This document shows positions 1-8,470 of a DNA stretch of 64,000 nt, in pieces. Position 1 is the stretch's first letter, and each line of letters begins with the position of its first letter. This DNA comes from Paraburkholderia kirstenboschensis (GTDB lineage Bacteria; Pseudomonadota; Gammaproteobacteria; Burkholderiales; Burkholderiaceae). The translations under genes and the position numbers were made by a program. The stretch covers positions 62,001-126,000 of the forward strand of contig NZ_CAJHCR010000009.1 of assembly GCF_904848585.1 (NCBI RefSeq), in the 5' to 3' direction. Under the pieces are notes generated by a model. That model did not search any database and was not told where the DNA came from. It was given only the letters and a program-made list of their open reading frames with translations.

Positions 1-234
1 CGCGTCTATCTCGGCTGGCACTATCCAACCGACATACTGGCGGGAGCGGCGTTCGGAGCGGCCACCACGTGGACCATGACTCGAGACGCAGTCAGGACCC
101 GTTTTGCAGTTCCGATCCTGCGATGGCTGCAAAAATCTCCGGGGCCAGCTTATGCATTGCTATTTGCTTTATGTTTTGAGCTGGTAACTCAATTCGAAGA
201 ATTACTGATTCTCGGGCGGTTGCTTTTGAAGTAG
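1..234 (+). CDS. PAP2-family phosphatase, C-terminal end (partial)
   Basis: The reading frame is open from the first base of the window and ends at a TAG at 232-234, so only the last 77 residues are present. The first residues read RVYLGWHYPTD, which fits the third PAP2 phosphatase signature (R-x5-H-x3-D) whose His and Asp complete the active site. A short hydrophobic, glycine/alanine-rich stretch follows, then a second hydrophobic segment near the C-terminus, as expected for an inner-membrane lipid phosphatase of the PAP2 or undecaprenyl-pyrophosphatase type. The substrate cannot be told from this fragment. Confidence 0.75.
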   Translation, partial: RVYLGWHYPTDILAGAAFGAATTWTMTRDAVRTRFAVPILRWLQKSPGPAYALLFALCFELVTQFEELLILGRLLLK

Positions 235-809
235 CTCGAACAAAAGCCAGGTTGCCAATATCGTCGCCTGGGTAAACCGTCTCAATAGCGAGGGCGAGCA
301 TCTGAGCAAACATAAACGGTGGATGAATCCGAAAAAGCGCTCAGCTTCGCGCACACCGGCCCAATGCGCGTTACATCCGAAAGACGCGCGATTATGACCG
401 CCGGCGCCGGGGAACACGGTCCGTGCGGTCGTCGGGGCATTGTCCACGGCTCAACTTTTTGCATCCGAAGCCGTAAACCCACTAGGGTGCCGCAATAGAC
501 GCAGCGACTGGCGAGACACAGCACGTTTGCCCGAATTTCGGAACGTACATGAATAAGCGCACTAAAAAGCGCCAGTTTGGACGTGCCCCAGGGAAACAAA
601 CTCCATTTTCTGCATGACAAGCTTGATGCCGTTAGCAATTGCGCTCCAACGGATCTAAACCGGGAGCAGCGTCTGAGACATCTCGAATCAAACCACCAGG
701 AAGCGCGAATCCCCTGCCCTGCAAATGGTGCAGGCTTTCGCGAGACACAGCCCCCTGAACAAAAACATCGTTATTTCAACAGCGCAGCCGACGCGGCCCG
801 TAATTGCAT
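235..809. other. Intergenic stretch without a supportable gene
   Basis: Between the PAP2 stop and the DUF4118 gene there are about 575 bases. Short open frames occur on both strands, but none has a ribosome binding site, a recognisable motif or consistent third-position G/C bias. The last part presumably holds the promoter of the DUF4118-esterase-MipA operon. I could not pick out convincing -35/-10 boxes. Confidence 0.5.
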
Positions 810-1616
810 ATGAAAGTCCGTAACGCCCGTTGTTGGGCACCCCAAGGGAAGCGGCGGTGGCTCGCCGCTGCCGCGGCGCTGGCCATCGCAAGTGCAGTAC
901 GAATGCTGCTGCATCCGTTGCTCGGGCCCGTCATGCCTGGAACCGCGTTCTGCATTGCGGCGGTGCTCGTTCAGTACCACTTCGGCCTTGCTCCGGCGCT
1001 GACCGTGATGCTGGCAGGCCTGGGCCTCGCCGACTATCTGTTTGTCCCGCCCTACGTGACCATCGCAGTCTTCGACCGGTCAGACCTGATATTGCTCGTG
1101 TCGTATCCAGTCGTCACGCTCGTGGTGATCACGTTGCTCGAAAAACTGCGCCGCGTACAGTTTCGCGCCGAACTTATCGCTGCGGTTGCGCAGTCGCGCT
1201 ACGAAATGCTGCTTCGCCATGACAACGAGCGCGCGATCGCACGCCGTGCCATCGACGAAACGCATCGGCTGCTAAGGCATCTATCGCACCATCACAAGAC
1301 GTTCATTCTGATTCAGGCACTCGAACGTGAGCCGCTACGGCGCAACGGCGCCGGCACGACGTCCGCGCTGGCCGTCGCAGCGCACACGTTCGCCGGGTTG
1401 CCTGCGGATCTCGCGCCGGGGCCACGCCTCTCCGAGGTCGATCCTGACGATATCCGACGGCTCTCGAATGGGCTCTCGGCCGGTTCACATCGTGTGCGAT
1501 TCGCCGCTGGGTCGAACCTTGCCGGAGGCGCTGCACGCGTTGTCGACTGCATCTGCGAACAATTTACGACTCACGCAGGCGATTTCCTCGTGCTGCGCGT
1601 GGCGACCGACACATGA
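810..1616 (+). CDS. DUF4118 (KdpD-type membrane module) protein without a kinase domain
   Basis: The 268-residue protein begins with a basic stretch, then three to four hydrophobic segments (about residues 17-115) with the look of the DUF4118 membrane module of KdpD and related sensor kinases, including GLADYLFVPPY. A region resembling a coiled-coil/H-box linker follows (RYEMLLRHDNERAIARRA, then LLRHLSHHH), but no HATPase domain: no N, G1 or G2 boxes. It could be a stand-alone membrane sensor or anchor. ATG at 810 was preferred over an in-frame TTG at 804. Its stop overlaps the next start as ATGA, so it is probably translated together with the esterase and MipA genes. Confidence 0.7.
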   Translation: MKVRNARCWAPQGKRRWLAAAAALAIASAVRMLLHPLLGPVMPGTAFCIAAVLVQYHFGLAPALTVMLAGLGLADYLFVPPYVTIAVFDRSDLILLVSYPVVTLVVITLLEKLRRVQFRAELIAAVAQSRYEMLLRHDNERAIARRAIDETHRLLRHLSHHHKTFILIQALEREPLRRNGAGTTSALAVAAHTFAGLPADLAPGPRLSEVDPDDIRRLSNGLSAGSHRVRFAAGSNLAGGAARVVDCICEQFTTHAGDFLVLRVATDT

Positions 1617-2500
1617 AATCATTAACGCAGTCCATCTTCCTCGAAGGCGGCGGACACGCGGTGCTATTGCTGCACGGCCTGTCGAGCTCGCCGCTCGAAA
1701 TGCGCTATCTCGGGCGGTTCCTGCACGACGAGGGCTTCACGGTGTGTGCCCCAGTGCTCAATGGATATAGCGCGGGCACGGGCGGCGAAACAATGGAACA
1801 CTGGCTTGACGCCGCAACGAGTGAATTCGATGCGCTCGCCGCACGATTCGATCGGGTGTCCATCTGTGGATTGTCGATCGGCGCGGCTCTCGCGCTCGCA
1901 CTCGCTCATCGACGCCCGCAGGCACAGGCGGTAGTGCTGCTGTCGCTCACGCTCGCCTATAACGGCTGGGCCATCCCTTGGTACCGCTTTCTCCTTGGCT
2001 GGGCTTACTACACGCCCTTACGCTCGCGCTGGCACTATCGCGAGTCGGAACCCTACGGCCTGCGCAACGAAGCGCTGCGTGCAAAAATCGCGCGCTCAAT
2101 GCAGCGCTCGAATTTCAGCGAAGTCGGTCCTTCGACGATTGCATTGCCCGCGTTGCACGAGGCGAGCCGCCTCGCATCGCTCGTCCGCTCGCAGATTCGT
2201 GGTATCCGCAACGATTGCCTCGTCATACACGCGATCGACGACGAAACGTCGAGCCCGCGTACCGCCCAATCCGCTGCATTGGCGCTTGGATCGAGCTTTC
2301 TGCGCACCATCTATCTCGACGATTCGTACCACATGATCACATCAGACAACGAACGCGAGATCGTTGCGCGCGAAACGGCATCCTTTCTACGCGAGAGCGA
2401 AGCCGCTTCGGGATCTGGAGAACTGCGCAGCCCCGTTGTATCGAAAGCGCTCGCGCGCCGCTTGCGGCAGCTTGCTGCCATCGGCAAGGACGACGCATGA
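1613..2500 (+). CDS. Alpha/beta-hydrolase, carboxylesterase/monoacylglycerol-lipase type
   Basis: This 295-residue protein has the alpha/beta-hydrolase layout: an oxyanion-type LLHGLSSSP near residue 20, the nucleophile elbow GLSIGAA near residue 84, an acid residue in AIDDETS and the catalytic histidine in DDSYHMIT near residue 240. The short spacing and the Gly-Leu-Ser-Ile-Gly elbow resemble Est30-like carboxylesterases and bacterial monoacylglycerol lipases. No signal peptide is seen, so it is likely cytoplasmic. The start overlaps the upstream stop (ATGA), and its own stop overlaps the MipA start the same way. The physiological substrate is unknown; the porin neighbour suggests uptake or detoxification of an ester. 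Confidence 0.8.
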   Translation: MKSLTQSIFLEGGGHAVLLLHGLSSSPLEMRYLGRFLHDEGFTVCAPVLNGYSAGTGGETMEHWLDAATSEFDALAARFDRVSICGLSIGAALALALAHRRPQAQAVVLLSLTLAYNGWAIPWYRFLLGWAYYTPLRSRWHYRESEPYGLRNEALRAKIARSMQRSNFSEVGPSTIALPALHEASRLASLVRSQIRGIRNDCLVIHAIDDETSSPRTAQSAALALGSSFLRTIYLDDSYHMITSDNEREIVARETASFLRESEAASGSGELRSPVVSKALARRLRQLAAIGKDDA

Positions 2501-3303
2501 AAGCGCGGACGTTCACGCACCGAACCGCGGGCGCCGCAGCGCTCGCGATATCGTTGGCGGGCTTCCTGCCCGCTTCGACCGCGCACGCAGCCGACGCAAC
2601 AGCTGCCGCCGGTGACGGCAAATGGAAAGTGGCGCTCGGGCCGGGCGTCGTCGTGACGCCGGAGTCGCCCGGCTCGCGGCATACGAGGGTGTTCCCATTC
2701 CCTTCGCTCGATATCTCCTACGATGACCGGGTCTTCTCGCAGGGGCCTGACGTGCTTGGCGTCAATGCGCTGCGCGGTACGAACTATCACGTCGGCGCGG
2801 CGCTGAGTTTCGATTTCCAGTCACGCAACGAGAACGACGATCCGCATCTGCACGGTCTGGGCAACGTGCATGGCGGCCCGAAACTCAAACTGTTCGCCGA
2901 CTATACGGTATGGATGTTCACGGGCTCGGTCGCCCTGTATCAGGACATTGCAGCGCACGGCCAAGGCAAAACGGTTCCGGTGGACCTGCTAGCGTCGGTG
3001 CCTGTTGGAAGCTGCCTTTTCTCTATTGGCCCGGGCTTAACGTGGGCCGATGCGCTATACACGCGGACGTTCTTCGGCGTGTCGAGCCAGCAAAGCGCGG
3101 CATCCGGACTGCCGGTCTACAGAACCGGTTCCGGCATTCGGGATGTTCATCTGAACGGCTACGTCAGCTACGACTTCTCAAAGCACTGGGTAGGCTCAGT
3201 CGCAGTCACTGTCGGGCGGCTGCAGCACTATGCGGCGGCGAGCCCGATCACTGAGCGCCGCAGCGAACTCAATACTCTGGCGTCGGTCAACTACCGCTTC
3301 TAG
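2497..3303 (+). CDS. MipA/OmpV family outer-membrane protein
   Basis: The 268-residue product starts with a clear Sec signal peptide (basic MKARTFTHR, a hydrophobic core, then THAAD-type cleavage near residue 31). The mature part alternates polar and hydrophobic residues as in a beta-barrel and ends in VNYRF, a C-terminal phenylalanine signal for outer-membrane insertion. The pattern KVALGPGVVVTPESPGS followed by FPFPSLDISYDD fits the MipA/OmpV family (murein hydrolase scaffolds and porins). The frame is open far upstream, but ATG at 2497 is chosen because it gives the signal peptide and the ATGA overlap with the esterase. It is the last gene of a three-gene operon. Confidence 0.82.
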   Translation: MKARTFTHRTAGAAALAISLAGFLPASTAHAADATAAAGDGKWKVALGPGVVVTPESPGSRHTRVFPFPSLDISYDDRVFSQGPDVLGVNALRGTNYHVGAALSFDFQSRNENDDPHLHGLGNVHGGPKLKLFADYTVWMFTGSVALYQDIAAHGQGKTVPVDLLASVPVGSCLFSIGPGLTWADALYTRTFFGVSSQQSAASGLPVYRTGSGIRDVHLNGYVSYDFSKHWVGSVAVTVGRLQHYAAASPITERRSELNTLASVNYRF

Positions 3304-3652
3304 GTTGTGCGGGAGTCGAAAAACAATGTGCGTGCCGCAAAGCTCATTTTGATCCGAGGCCGGCCTCAGAACGAAGCACACCGTCGCCCGACCATAGGGC
3401 GCTGCTTCACCAGTAGATACGCAATGATTCGAGTTGATGCGAGCTGAACTGCCGGGCCATCTGCATTGCAGCCGCATCGTATTCGGATGAGGGCGCGAAC
3501 GTCGTGCGACGATCGGCGCACGACGTTCTCCTCAAGGATGCGCTTCAGTTCTTGCAGAACAGTCCCGATGTACACACAAAGGACCGCGCATCGCCTTATG
3601 AAGCCGTCCGCGGCGGCTCGTTGCTGAGCACGCCGCGAGTACTACGTATGCG
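3304..3652. other. Intergenic region between convergent genes
   Basis: This region of about 350 bases lies between the 3' ends of the MipA and cupin genes. It holds no credible gene. It contains a 12-bp perfect palindrome at 3356-3367 (GAGGCCGGCCTC) and a long hairpin listed separately. Confidence 0.5.
3497..3528. terminator. Perfect 12-bp inverted repeat, possible bidirectional terminator
   Basis: GAACGTCGTGCG at 3497-3508 and CGCACGACGTTC at 3517-3528 are exact reverse complements with an 8-base loop. It sits between two convergent genes, the expected place for a shared terminator. Neither side has a run of T residues, so it may act with Rho, protect mRNA 3' ends, or be a protein-binding site. 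Confidence 0.45.
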
Positions 3653-4048
3653 TTACTTCACCGGCACGAGAACAGGCGCGTTCTGCTCCTTCAACAGCAG
3701 AACGAGAAACTTCGCTGGTTGCGTCGCGCTGGCGTTGCGGCCGACCGTATGCACGTCGTTCGGGCCTTCATAGAAGGTCTGTCCGGGTGTGAGCGTGACT
3801 TCCTTGCCGCCCTTCACAGCCATCACGATCGTGCCTTCCAGCACGTAGATGAAGCCGTGCGCGCGATGCACGTGCACCGGATCGGCGGCGCCCGGCGGAT
3901 AGACGACCGTGAGCATCAGCGCTTCCTTGCCTGGATAGTCCGCTAGCGGCTTCTCCATCAAGGGCGTGACAACAGCGTCGGGCGCGGCGTGAGCCGCTTG
4001 CGCGAGACACGCCGCCGCGATGATCGCAAGCTTTCTGAATTCAGGCAT
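3653..4048 (-). CDS. Secreted cupin-domain protein
   Basis: The 131-residue product carries an N-terminal signal peptide (RKLAIIAAACLAQAAHA, cleavage near residue 21). It is followed by a single cupin barrel: PVHVHRAHGFIYVLEG provides the His-x-His...Glu metal-binding motif 1, and GQTFYEGPNDVHT fits motif 2. Exported single-domain cupins of this size are common in Burkholderiales, usually next to redox or carboxymuconolactone-decarboxylase-like genes, as here. It is transcribed after the AhpD-like gene with a 44-base gap and may share its mRNA. Enzymatic function is not assignable. Confidence 0.78.
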   Translation of the reverse strand: MPEFRKLAIIAAACLAQAAHAAPDAVVTPLMEKPLADYPGKEALMLTVVYPPGAADPVHVHRAHGFIYVLEGTIVMAVKGGKEVTLTPGQTFYEGPNDVHTVGRNASATQPAKFLVLLLKEQNAPVLVPVK

Positions 4049-4092
4049 GATGTGCTCCGTGTTGCTGCAGATGGGCGGCTACGATTCGTCGC

Positions 4093-4572
4093 TCAGGCCA
4101 GATTGGCCTTTCCGAGTCCGAATGCCGCGTCCGACGATCCCGGCACAGTCCTGAACGCCACATTAACGCGGTTCCAGCCGTTGATCGCCATCACTTGAAA
4201 CGTCAGGTTCGACAGTTCCTGGTCCGTGAACTGCGTGCGCACGCGTTCGAAAATATCATCGGGCACGCCGTCTTCCGGCAACTTCGTCAAAATCTCCGTC
4301 CATGCGAGCGCTGCGCGTTCACGCGGAGAAAACAGCGTCGACTCGCGCCAGATCGCCACATGATGCAGGCGCAATTCGCGCTCGCCGTGAATCTTCGCCT
4401 CCTTCACGTGCATGTCGACGCAAAAGCCGCAGCCGTTCATTTGCGATGCGCGCAGCGACACCAGTTCGCAGATCGACGTTTCGATGCCGGTCTCTTTCAC
4501 CGCGAGGCCGAACGCGACGAACTTCTTGAACAGTTCGGGCGATTGCTGCATATAGTTGATGCGTTGAGTCAT
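4093..4572 (-). CDS. AhpD/carboxymuconolactone-decarboxylase-like peroxidase
   Basis: This 159-residue protein contains GCGFCVDMHVKEA, the Cys-x-x-Cys...His motif of AhpD-type alkylhydroperoxidases, inside an all-helical carboxymuconolactone decarboxylase fold. The family reduces peroxides with a thiol relay or handles related electrophiles. The frame stays open for about 330 bases upstream, but that extension is arginine-rich and lacks family resemblance. ATG at 4572 gives the typical start (MTQRINYMQQSPELFKKF) at the normal family length. The cupin gene follows on the same strand. Confidence 0.82.
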   Translation of the reverse strand: MTQRINYMQQSPELFKKFVAFGLAVKETGIETSICELVSLRASQMNGCGFCVDMHVKEAKIHGERELRLHHVAIWRESTLFSPRERAALAWTEILTKLPEDGVPDDIFERVRTQFTDQELSNLTFQVMAINGWNRVNVAFRTVPGSSDAAFGLGKANLA

Positions 4573-4715
4573 GGTTGCTCCAGCGAGGATGAAACCAGTG
4601 CGCACGAGCCGCGCACCGGGGCCGGCGATATGCCGTACGCAACCATCGTAGTCTTCGCGGCAGGCAACCGGAAGCCATGCTGCGCGCCTCACTCTGTTGT
4701 CCGTAAGACACCAAT

Positions 4716-5714
4716 CTAAAGCGCGATGACCTGGGGCGCCGCATGCTCGACAGGCTCTCCGAGCATCCAGCGCAGATCGCGCTCCATCGCGGCGCACAGC
4801 GTGGAAATGGGGACGTCGTTCGCACTTCCTTCGAAGGGATTTTCCGTGCTTTCGCCCACCTGCGCGAGCGACGTGTACATCCACGAAACCATTACGCTGC
4901 AAGGCACAACGAGCCAGATCATGTTGCCGTGCATGGGTCCGCTTGCGCCGCTGTTGAGCTTGTCGAATTCCTGAAGCAAGCCGAACGGAAAGAGAAAGCA
5001 GAAGAACCGCACGAACAACGCGCTGATCGTCGCGTATTGGCGAGGGTAAGGGAAATTTTTTAAACGCTCCGCTTTCGCCTGAAGCGCGATGAAATCGCCA
5101 GTTGCCCGCTGAAGTTCGAGATAGAACGACAGGTTCAGATGCCCATCGTGATGCAGTGCCTTAAGGCAATCGCTTTGCATGCTCAATATGGCTGTCGTCG
5201 CCGAGGGCGATGCCAGCGCGCGCGCACTTTCCGCGCTGGAAAGATAGTTCGTCAGAACGTCTTCGATCGCTGTTTCCCATTCGGGGACATGATAGTGACG
5301 CCGGTACTCGAGATTGAAGCGCCGGGCCATGCTTTCCCAGATACGAGGGCTACGCAATTCGTATCGCAATGCGGTGAGCCACGCGAGATGCCGGCAGATC
5401 AGTTCGCGGCTGATGTTTCGTTCAGAGGGAAACGCGCACGCCAGTTGCCCCCACTTGCGGCTCGCGCCGACAATCTCGGTCCAGACGTCCTGTGCCTCCA
5501 TTGCACGGTTATACGTCTGCACGTTCTTGAAGCCCACGATGAACGACGTCGCCGTGCCCAGCAGTACGACGATAGTGAACGGCACCGAAAGCCACGTCAT
5601 CGACGCGTACTTGTAGAGAATCACAGGCACCGAGCCGCAAATGACGAGTGCGTAGATCTGCCTTCGCGTCCAGATGAGGAACTCGGTCAGCCGATACGAT
5701 TTACCAAGGTGCAT
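4716..5714 (-). CDS. Bestrophin-family (UPF0187) ion channel protein
   Basis: The 332-residue protein has the bestrophin/YneE-like arrangement: hydrophobic segments near residues 20-60 (IYALVICGSVPVILY; VPFTIVVLLGTATSFIVGF) and near 240-290, a central helical region, and the conserved acidic ENPFEGSANDVPI motif near residue 295 of bacterial bestrophins. Family members form pentameric chloride or cation channels in the inner membrane. Length is usual for bacterial homologues. It is monocistronic as far as can be seen, with about 140 bases between its stop and the AhpD-like gene. Confidence 0.82.
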   Translation of the reverse strand: MHLGKSYRLTEFLIWTRRQIYALVICGSVPVILYKYASMTWLSVPFTIVVLLGTATSFIVGFKNVQTYNRAMEAQDVWTEIVGASRKWGQLACAFPSERNISRELICRHLAWLTALRYELRSPRIWESMARRFNLEYRRHYHVPEWETAIEDVLTNYLSSAESARALASPSATTAILSMQSDCLKALHHDGHLNLSFYLELQRATGDFIALQAKAERLKNFPYPRQYATISALFVRFFCFLFPFGLLQEFDKLNSGASGPMHGNMIWLVVPCSVMVSWMYTSLAQVGESTENPFEGSANDVPISTLCAAMERDLRWMLGEPVEHAAPQVIAL

Positions 5715-5876
5715 GTCGTGTGTGAGACGTTCGATTAAATAAGGTCTGGTCGAATGACCGCACTCTCACAAGACGTTTGATCCTGCGTCGTGTGACATTG
5801 ACACAAGAATTTTTCGTTCGATTACCAAAGGCGCATGGCGGAAGACCGCATGACAATCTCCCGCCGAAGTCTACGG

Positions 5877-6449
5877 TTACTCCACCGAACGGTGATACCG
5901 CGCGACAAAGCGCGCCTGCCCAATGACCTTTCCATGCATCTGGTATGCGACGAGCGCCGGACTCGACGCCGCTTTCACATCGATGGCCGGCACAGTCAGC
6001 GCCGAAACCGTGACGACATATCGATGCGACTCGCCTTGTGGCGGGCACGGTCCACCGTATTTCGAGTCGCCGAAGTCGGTCAGGGTTTCGACAGCACCCG
6101 CCGGCAGCAGGCTTGCATTACCGGACGCGCCCTTTTCGATCGACGTCTGCGACGGCGCAATGTTGGCCACTTCCCAATGCGTCCAGCCGAGGCCGCCCGT
6201 GGGCGCATCGGGGTCGTGGATCGTGACGACGATGCTTTTCGTCCCCGCCGGAACATGCGACCACGAGATGTGTGGAGAGACGTTCTCACCGTGGCAGCCG
6301 AATCCGCCGTACACCTGTTCGTTTGCGAATTGCCCGCGATTCAGGCCATCGATTTTCACGGAAAACGGTTCGGCAAACGCGGCGGCCGGCACGATCGCCA
6401 GCAAGCTTGCGCAACAGGCAGTCGTTCGCAAAGCGGCACGCAATTTCAT
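5877..6449 (-). CDS. Exported YbhB/YbcL-type PEBP (Raf kinase inhibitor-like) protein
   Basis: The product is 190 residues, with a signal peptide (MKLRAALRTTACCASLLAI, AFA cleavage near residue 25) and the PEBP ligand-binding signatures IHDPDAPTGGLGWTHWEV and a C-terminal HRYVVTVSAL block, as in bacterial YbhB/YbcL proteins. These bind phosphate-containing ligands or act as inhibitors; the cellular role is usually unknown. ATG at 6449 was chosen over an upstream in-frame ATG because a good ribosome binding site (ACGGAG) precedes it and the signal peptide starts there. Confidence 0.82.
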   Translation of the reverse strand: MKLRAALRTTACCASLLAIVPAAAFAEPFSVKIDGLNRGQFANEQVYGGFGCHGENVSPHISWSHVPAGTKSIVVTIHDPDAPTGGLGWTHWEVANIAPSQTSIEKGASGNASLLPAGAVETLTDFGDSKYGGPCPPQGESHRYVVTVSALTVPAIDVKAASSPALVAYQMHGKVIGQARFVARYHRSVE

Positions 6450-6902
6450 GATCAACTCCGTTGTAAAGAAGACTAGTGAACGTTTGGTCGGCGGGTTTCG
6501 ATCAGCCGAAGGTTGCGAGCGGATCGCCCACTTCAAGTGCATCCGCGATTGGGCGTGGAGGGTAAATTCGTTGCGTATTGATCATCTGCTTGCAGGCCGT
6601 ACCCTTGGCTTGGGTCAGTTCGGTCTCCCCTTCCCGGCCTGACGATGCGGGATTCGACGAAACTCTCATGCATGCTTGTTAGACACTGCTTCTTCGATTA
6701 AAAACGACTGACCGAATGCCGGGCATATCCAACTGGACTGCTAACGAATCCAAAGTGAGCGCGTAGAGATGGCCCGTCGTTATGGAAGCATGCATATCGG
6801 GCTGCTCGGTCCAACGTCGGCTTTACTGCACGCAGCGCCTTCGTCGAGACGAATTGTAGGATCGGGCTCTGATTGCCAGTAGAGGGCTCGCGGCGATCAC
6901 CA

Positions 6903-6921
6903 TGTTGTCCGCAGGACAACA
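6903..6921. promoter_or_regulatory. Perfect inverted repeat, possible operator
   Basis: TGTTGTCC and GGACAACA are exact reverse complements separated by GCA, giving a 19-base dyad of the size bound by dimeric repressors. It lies in the gene-poor spacer upstream of both divergent flanking genes. No bound protein can be named. Confidence 0.3.
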
Positions 6922-7423
6922 ATGATCAGGCTATTGAAATGTCTACTGACTCGTCGTGCTTAGCGGCGAACTCCGGGCCGCGCGGCGGACATATTGAGCA
7001 CGGCCCGCCTGCCGTGGCGGCTGGCGACTGAAGCGCAGTATCGGCGAACGGATATGGCAGATTTTTGACGAAGGCGACACCACGAAATCTGCGATATGCT
7101 GAATTCGCGCCCCTGGAAGCTCGGATTTGGGAACCACAGAAGCCGGACCACCCGCGCTGCCGAGCGCAACCCGACGGAAATGCTTGTGGATCATTGATTG
7201 GACGCCGACCGCATTGTGCGAACCACACAACCAAATTAGCCGATATCTCGACAATTTGCGCCACTAGCTTTCGAGCGGCCTTCTCCGGGCTATGCTGAAC
7301 CACCTCGCCGCTTTCGCTATTTCACAAAGTGGGCGGGCGTCTGAGTATGACAATTGGATGCCAGGACACCTAATCCATTGCTAACCGGCCCAGTCGCAAG
7401 CCTGGCGGCGCAATGGACTTATC

Positions 7424-7463
7424 GTGCGCGGCCTGCCCGACTGAAAACAGGCAGGTTCGCGCA
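7424..7463. promoter_or_regulatory. Two-part hairpin upstream of the TupA-like gene
   Basis: TGCGCG plus CCTGCC pair with GGCAGG plus CGCGCA across a 12-base loop, with a small internal mismatch (G opposite TT). It ends about 75 bases before the start codon at 7538, so it may lie in the 5' leader or promoter of that gene. No T-run follows, which argues against a simple intrinsic terminator. Confidence 0.3.
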
Positions 7464-7537
7464 TGCGACCGGTTGCGGCCACTGACCGACCTATCGCGTT
7501 GGCTCATAACTGTGTGCCCTATATTCGGAGAGAGACC

Positions 7538-8416
7538 ATGTGGCAGCCGTCCAGTGCGATTCTTCAGTTGATGAAGGACAACGCAAAACAATTGCTTCCC
7601 GATGCGCTTTTCCTGAGCTTGCTGCATCGGAAGCACATCGGGCGCTTTCCGAAACTGTTCCGTCCCACGACATTCAACGAGAAAATCCTGCAGCGCAGCT
7701 TGCGGCCAGACCCGCGATATGCCGCGCTGACCGATAAATTGGCCGTCAGAGACTATGTGAAGGCGAAAGTCGGCGAAAGGCATCTGGTCCCACTGATCTC
7801 GTCGCCCGACGTTTTCACGCGGGCGGTGTTCGATACGCTCCCGGACTCATTTGTCATGAAGGCCAATCATGGCAGCAGTTTTGTTGAGATCGTGCAGGAC
7901 AAGTCGAAAGTCAGTTTCGAGGAACTGCAGACCTTGGCAAATCGCTGGATGGCTACCGACTTCTACCGGATTGCAAGAGAACGTCATTACCGGCAAATTC
8001 GGCCACGTATTTTCTTCGAAGCACTTCTTCTTGACGAGCATCGCCAGGTGCCAGCTGACTACAAGGTTCACTGCTTCGGCGGAAAGTCCGGACGACCGAT
8101 GATGTATATCGTCGTCATCTCGGATCGGTTCGGCACTAACACGCGTGGCGACGTATTCGATGTTCATTGGAATCATCTTGACGTGGGCATCGGCCCGTAT
8201 GCCCGCAGCGCGACGCCGCCGCCGCCTCCGGACAATCTGGATTCCATACTGGACATGGCCGCCGTACTGGCCGAAGACTTCAACTATGTTCGCGTCGATC
8301 TGTATGCACCGGGCAATGCGGTGTACTTTGGCGAACTCACTTTCACGCCGGGAGCTGGGGTGGTCCCTATGAGGCCCGATCGGGTCGATTTCGAGTGGGG
8401 CCGGCTTCTAACGTAA
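7538..8416 (+). CDS. TupA-like ATP-grasp protein
   Basis: This 292-residue protein matches the TupA-like ATP-grasp family linked to polysaccharide and teichuronopeptide-type cell-surface assembly: FPKLFRPTTFNEKI near the N-terminus, DKLAVRDYV, SFVMKANHGSSF (glycine-containing ATP-binding strand), FFEALLLD, DYKVHCFGGK and FGELTFTPGAGV near the C-terminus, where Glu serves as a likely Mg ligand. ATG at 7538 is chosen because GGAGAGAGACC precedes it and the upstream extension is unlike the family. It faces the 2OG-oxygenase-like gene tail to tail. The acceptor substrate is unknown. Confidence 0.75.
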   Translation: MWQPSSAILQLMKDNAKQLLPDALFLSLLHRKHIGRFPKLFRPTTFNEKILQRSLRPDPRYAALTDKLAVRDYVKAKVGERHLVPLISSPDVFTRAVFDTLPDSFVMKANHGSSFVEIVQDKSKVSFEELQTLANRWMATDFYRIARERHYRQIRPRIFFEALLLDEHRQVPADYKVHCFGGKSGRPMMYIVVISDRFGTNTRGDVFDVHWNHLDVGIGPYARSATPPPPPDNLDSILDMAAVLAEDFNYVRVDLYAPGNAVYFGELTFTPGAGVVPMRPDRVDFEWGRLLT

Positions 8417-8470
8417 CGCTTCCTTAGCCGATAAAACCACTCGCACGATCGATTCGGAATTCAATTTCAC

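Larger units (their letters stand above)
6450..7537. other. Long gene-poor intergenic region
   Basis: Almost 1.1 kb separate the divergent PEBP and TupA-like genes. Base composition is visibly less GC-biased than the neighbours. An open frame at about 6926-7303 on the minus strand has no ribosome site, domain or codon pattern that supports it. The region may be a decayed insertion. Two inverted-repeat structures are listed separately. Confidence 0.45.

Noticed and set aside
1978..2496. Upstream extension of the MipA frame
   Set aside because: The extension overlaps the esterase in another frame and lacks a signal peptide; the true start at 2497 has one.
4573..4902. N-terminal extension of the AhpD-like protein
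   Set aside because: Arg-rich, overlaps the bestrophin gene out of frame, and exceeds family length.
6926..7303. 125-codon minus-strand frame in the gene-poor region
   Set aside because: No ribosome site, no domain, and an overlapping frame of similar quality on the same strand; it may be decayed sequence.
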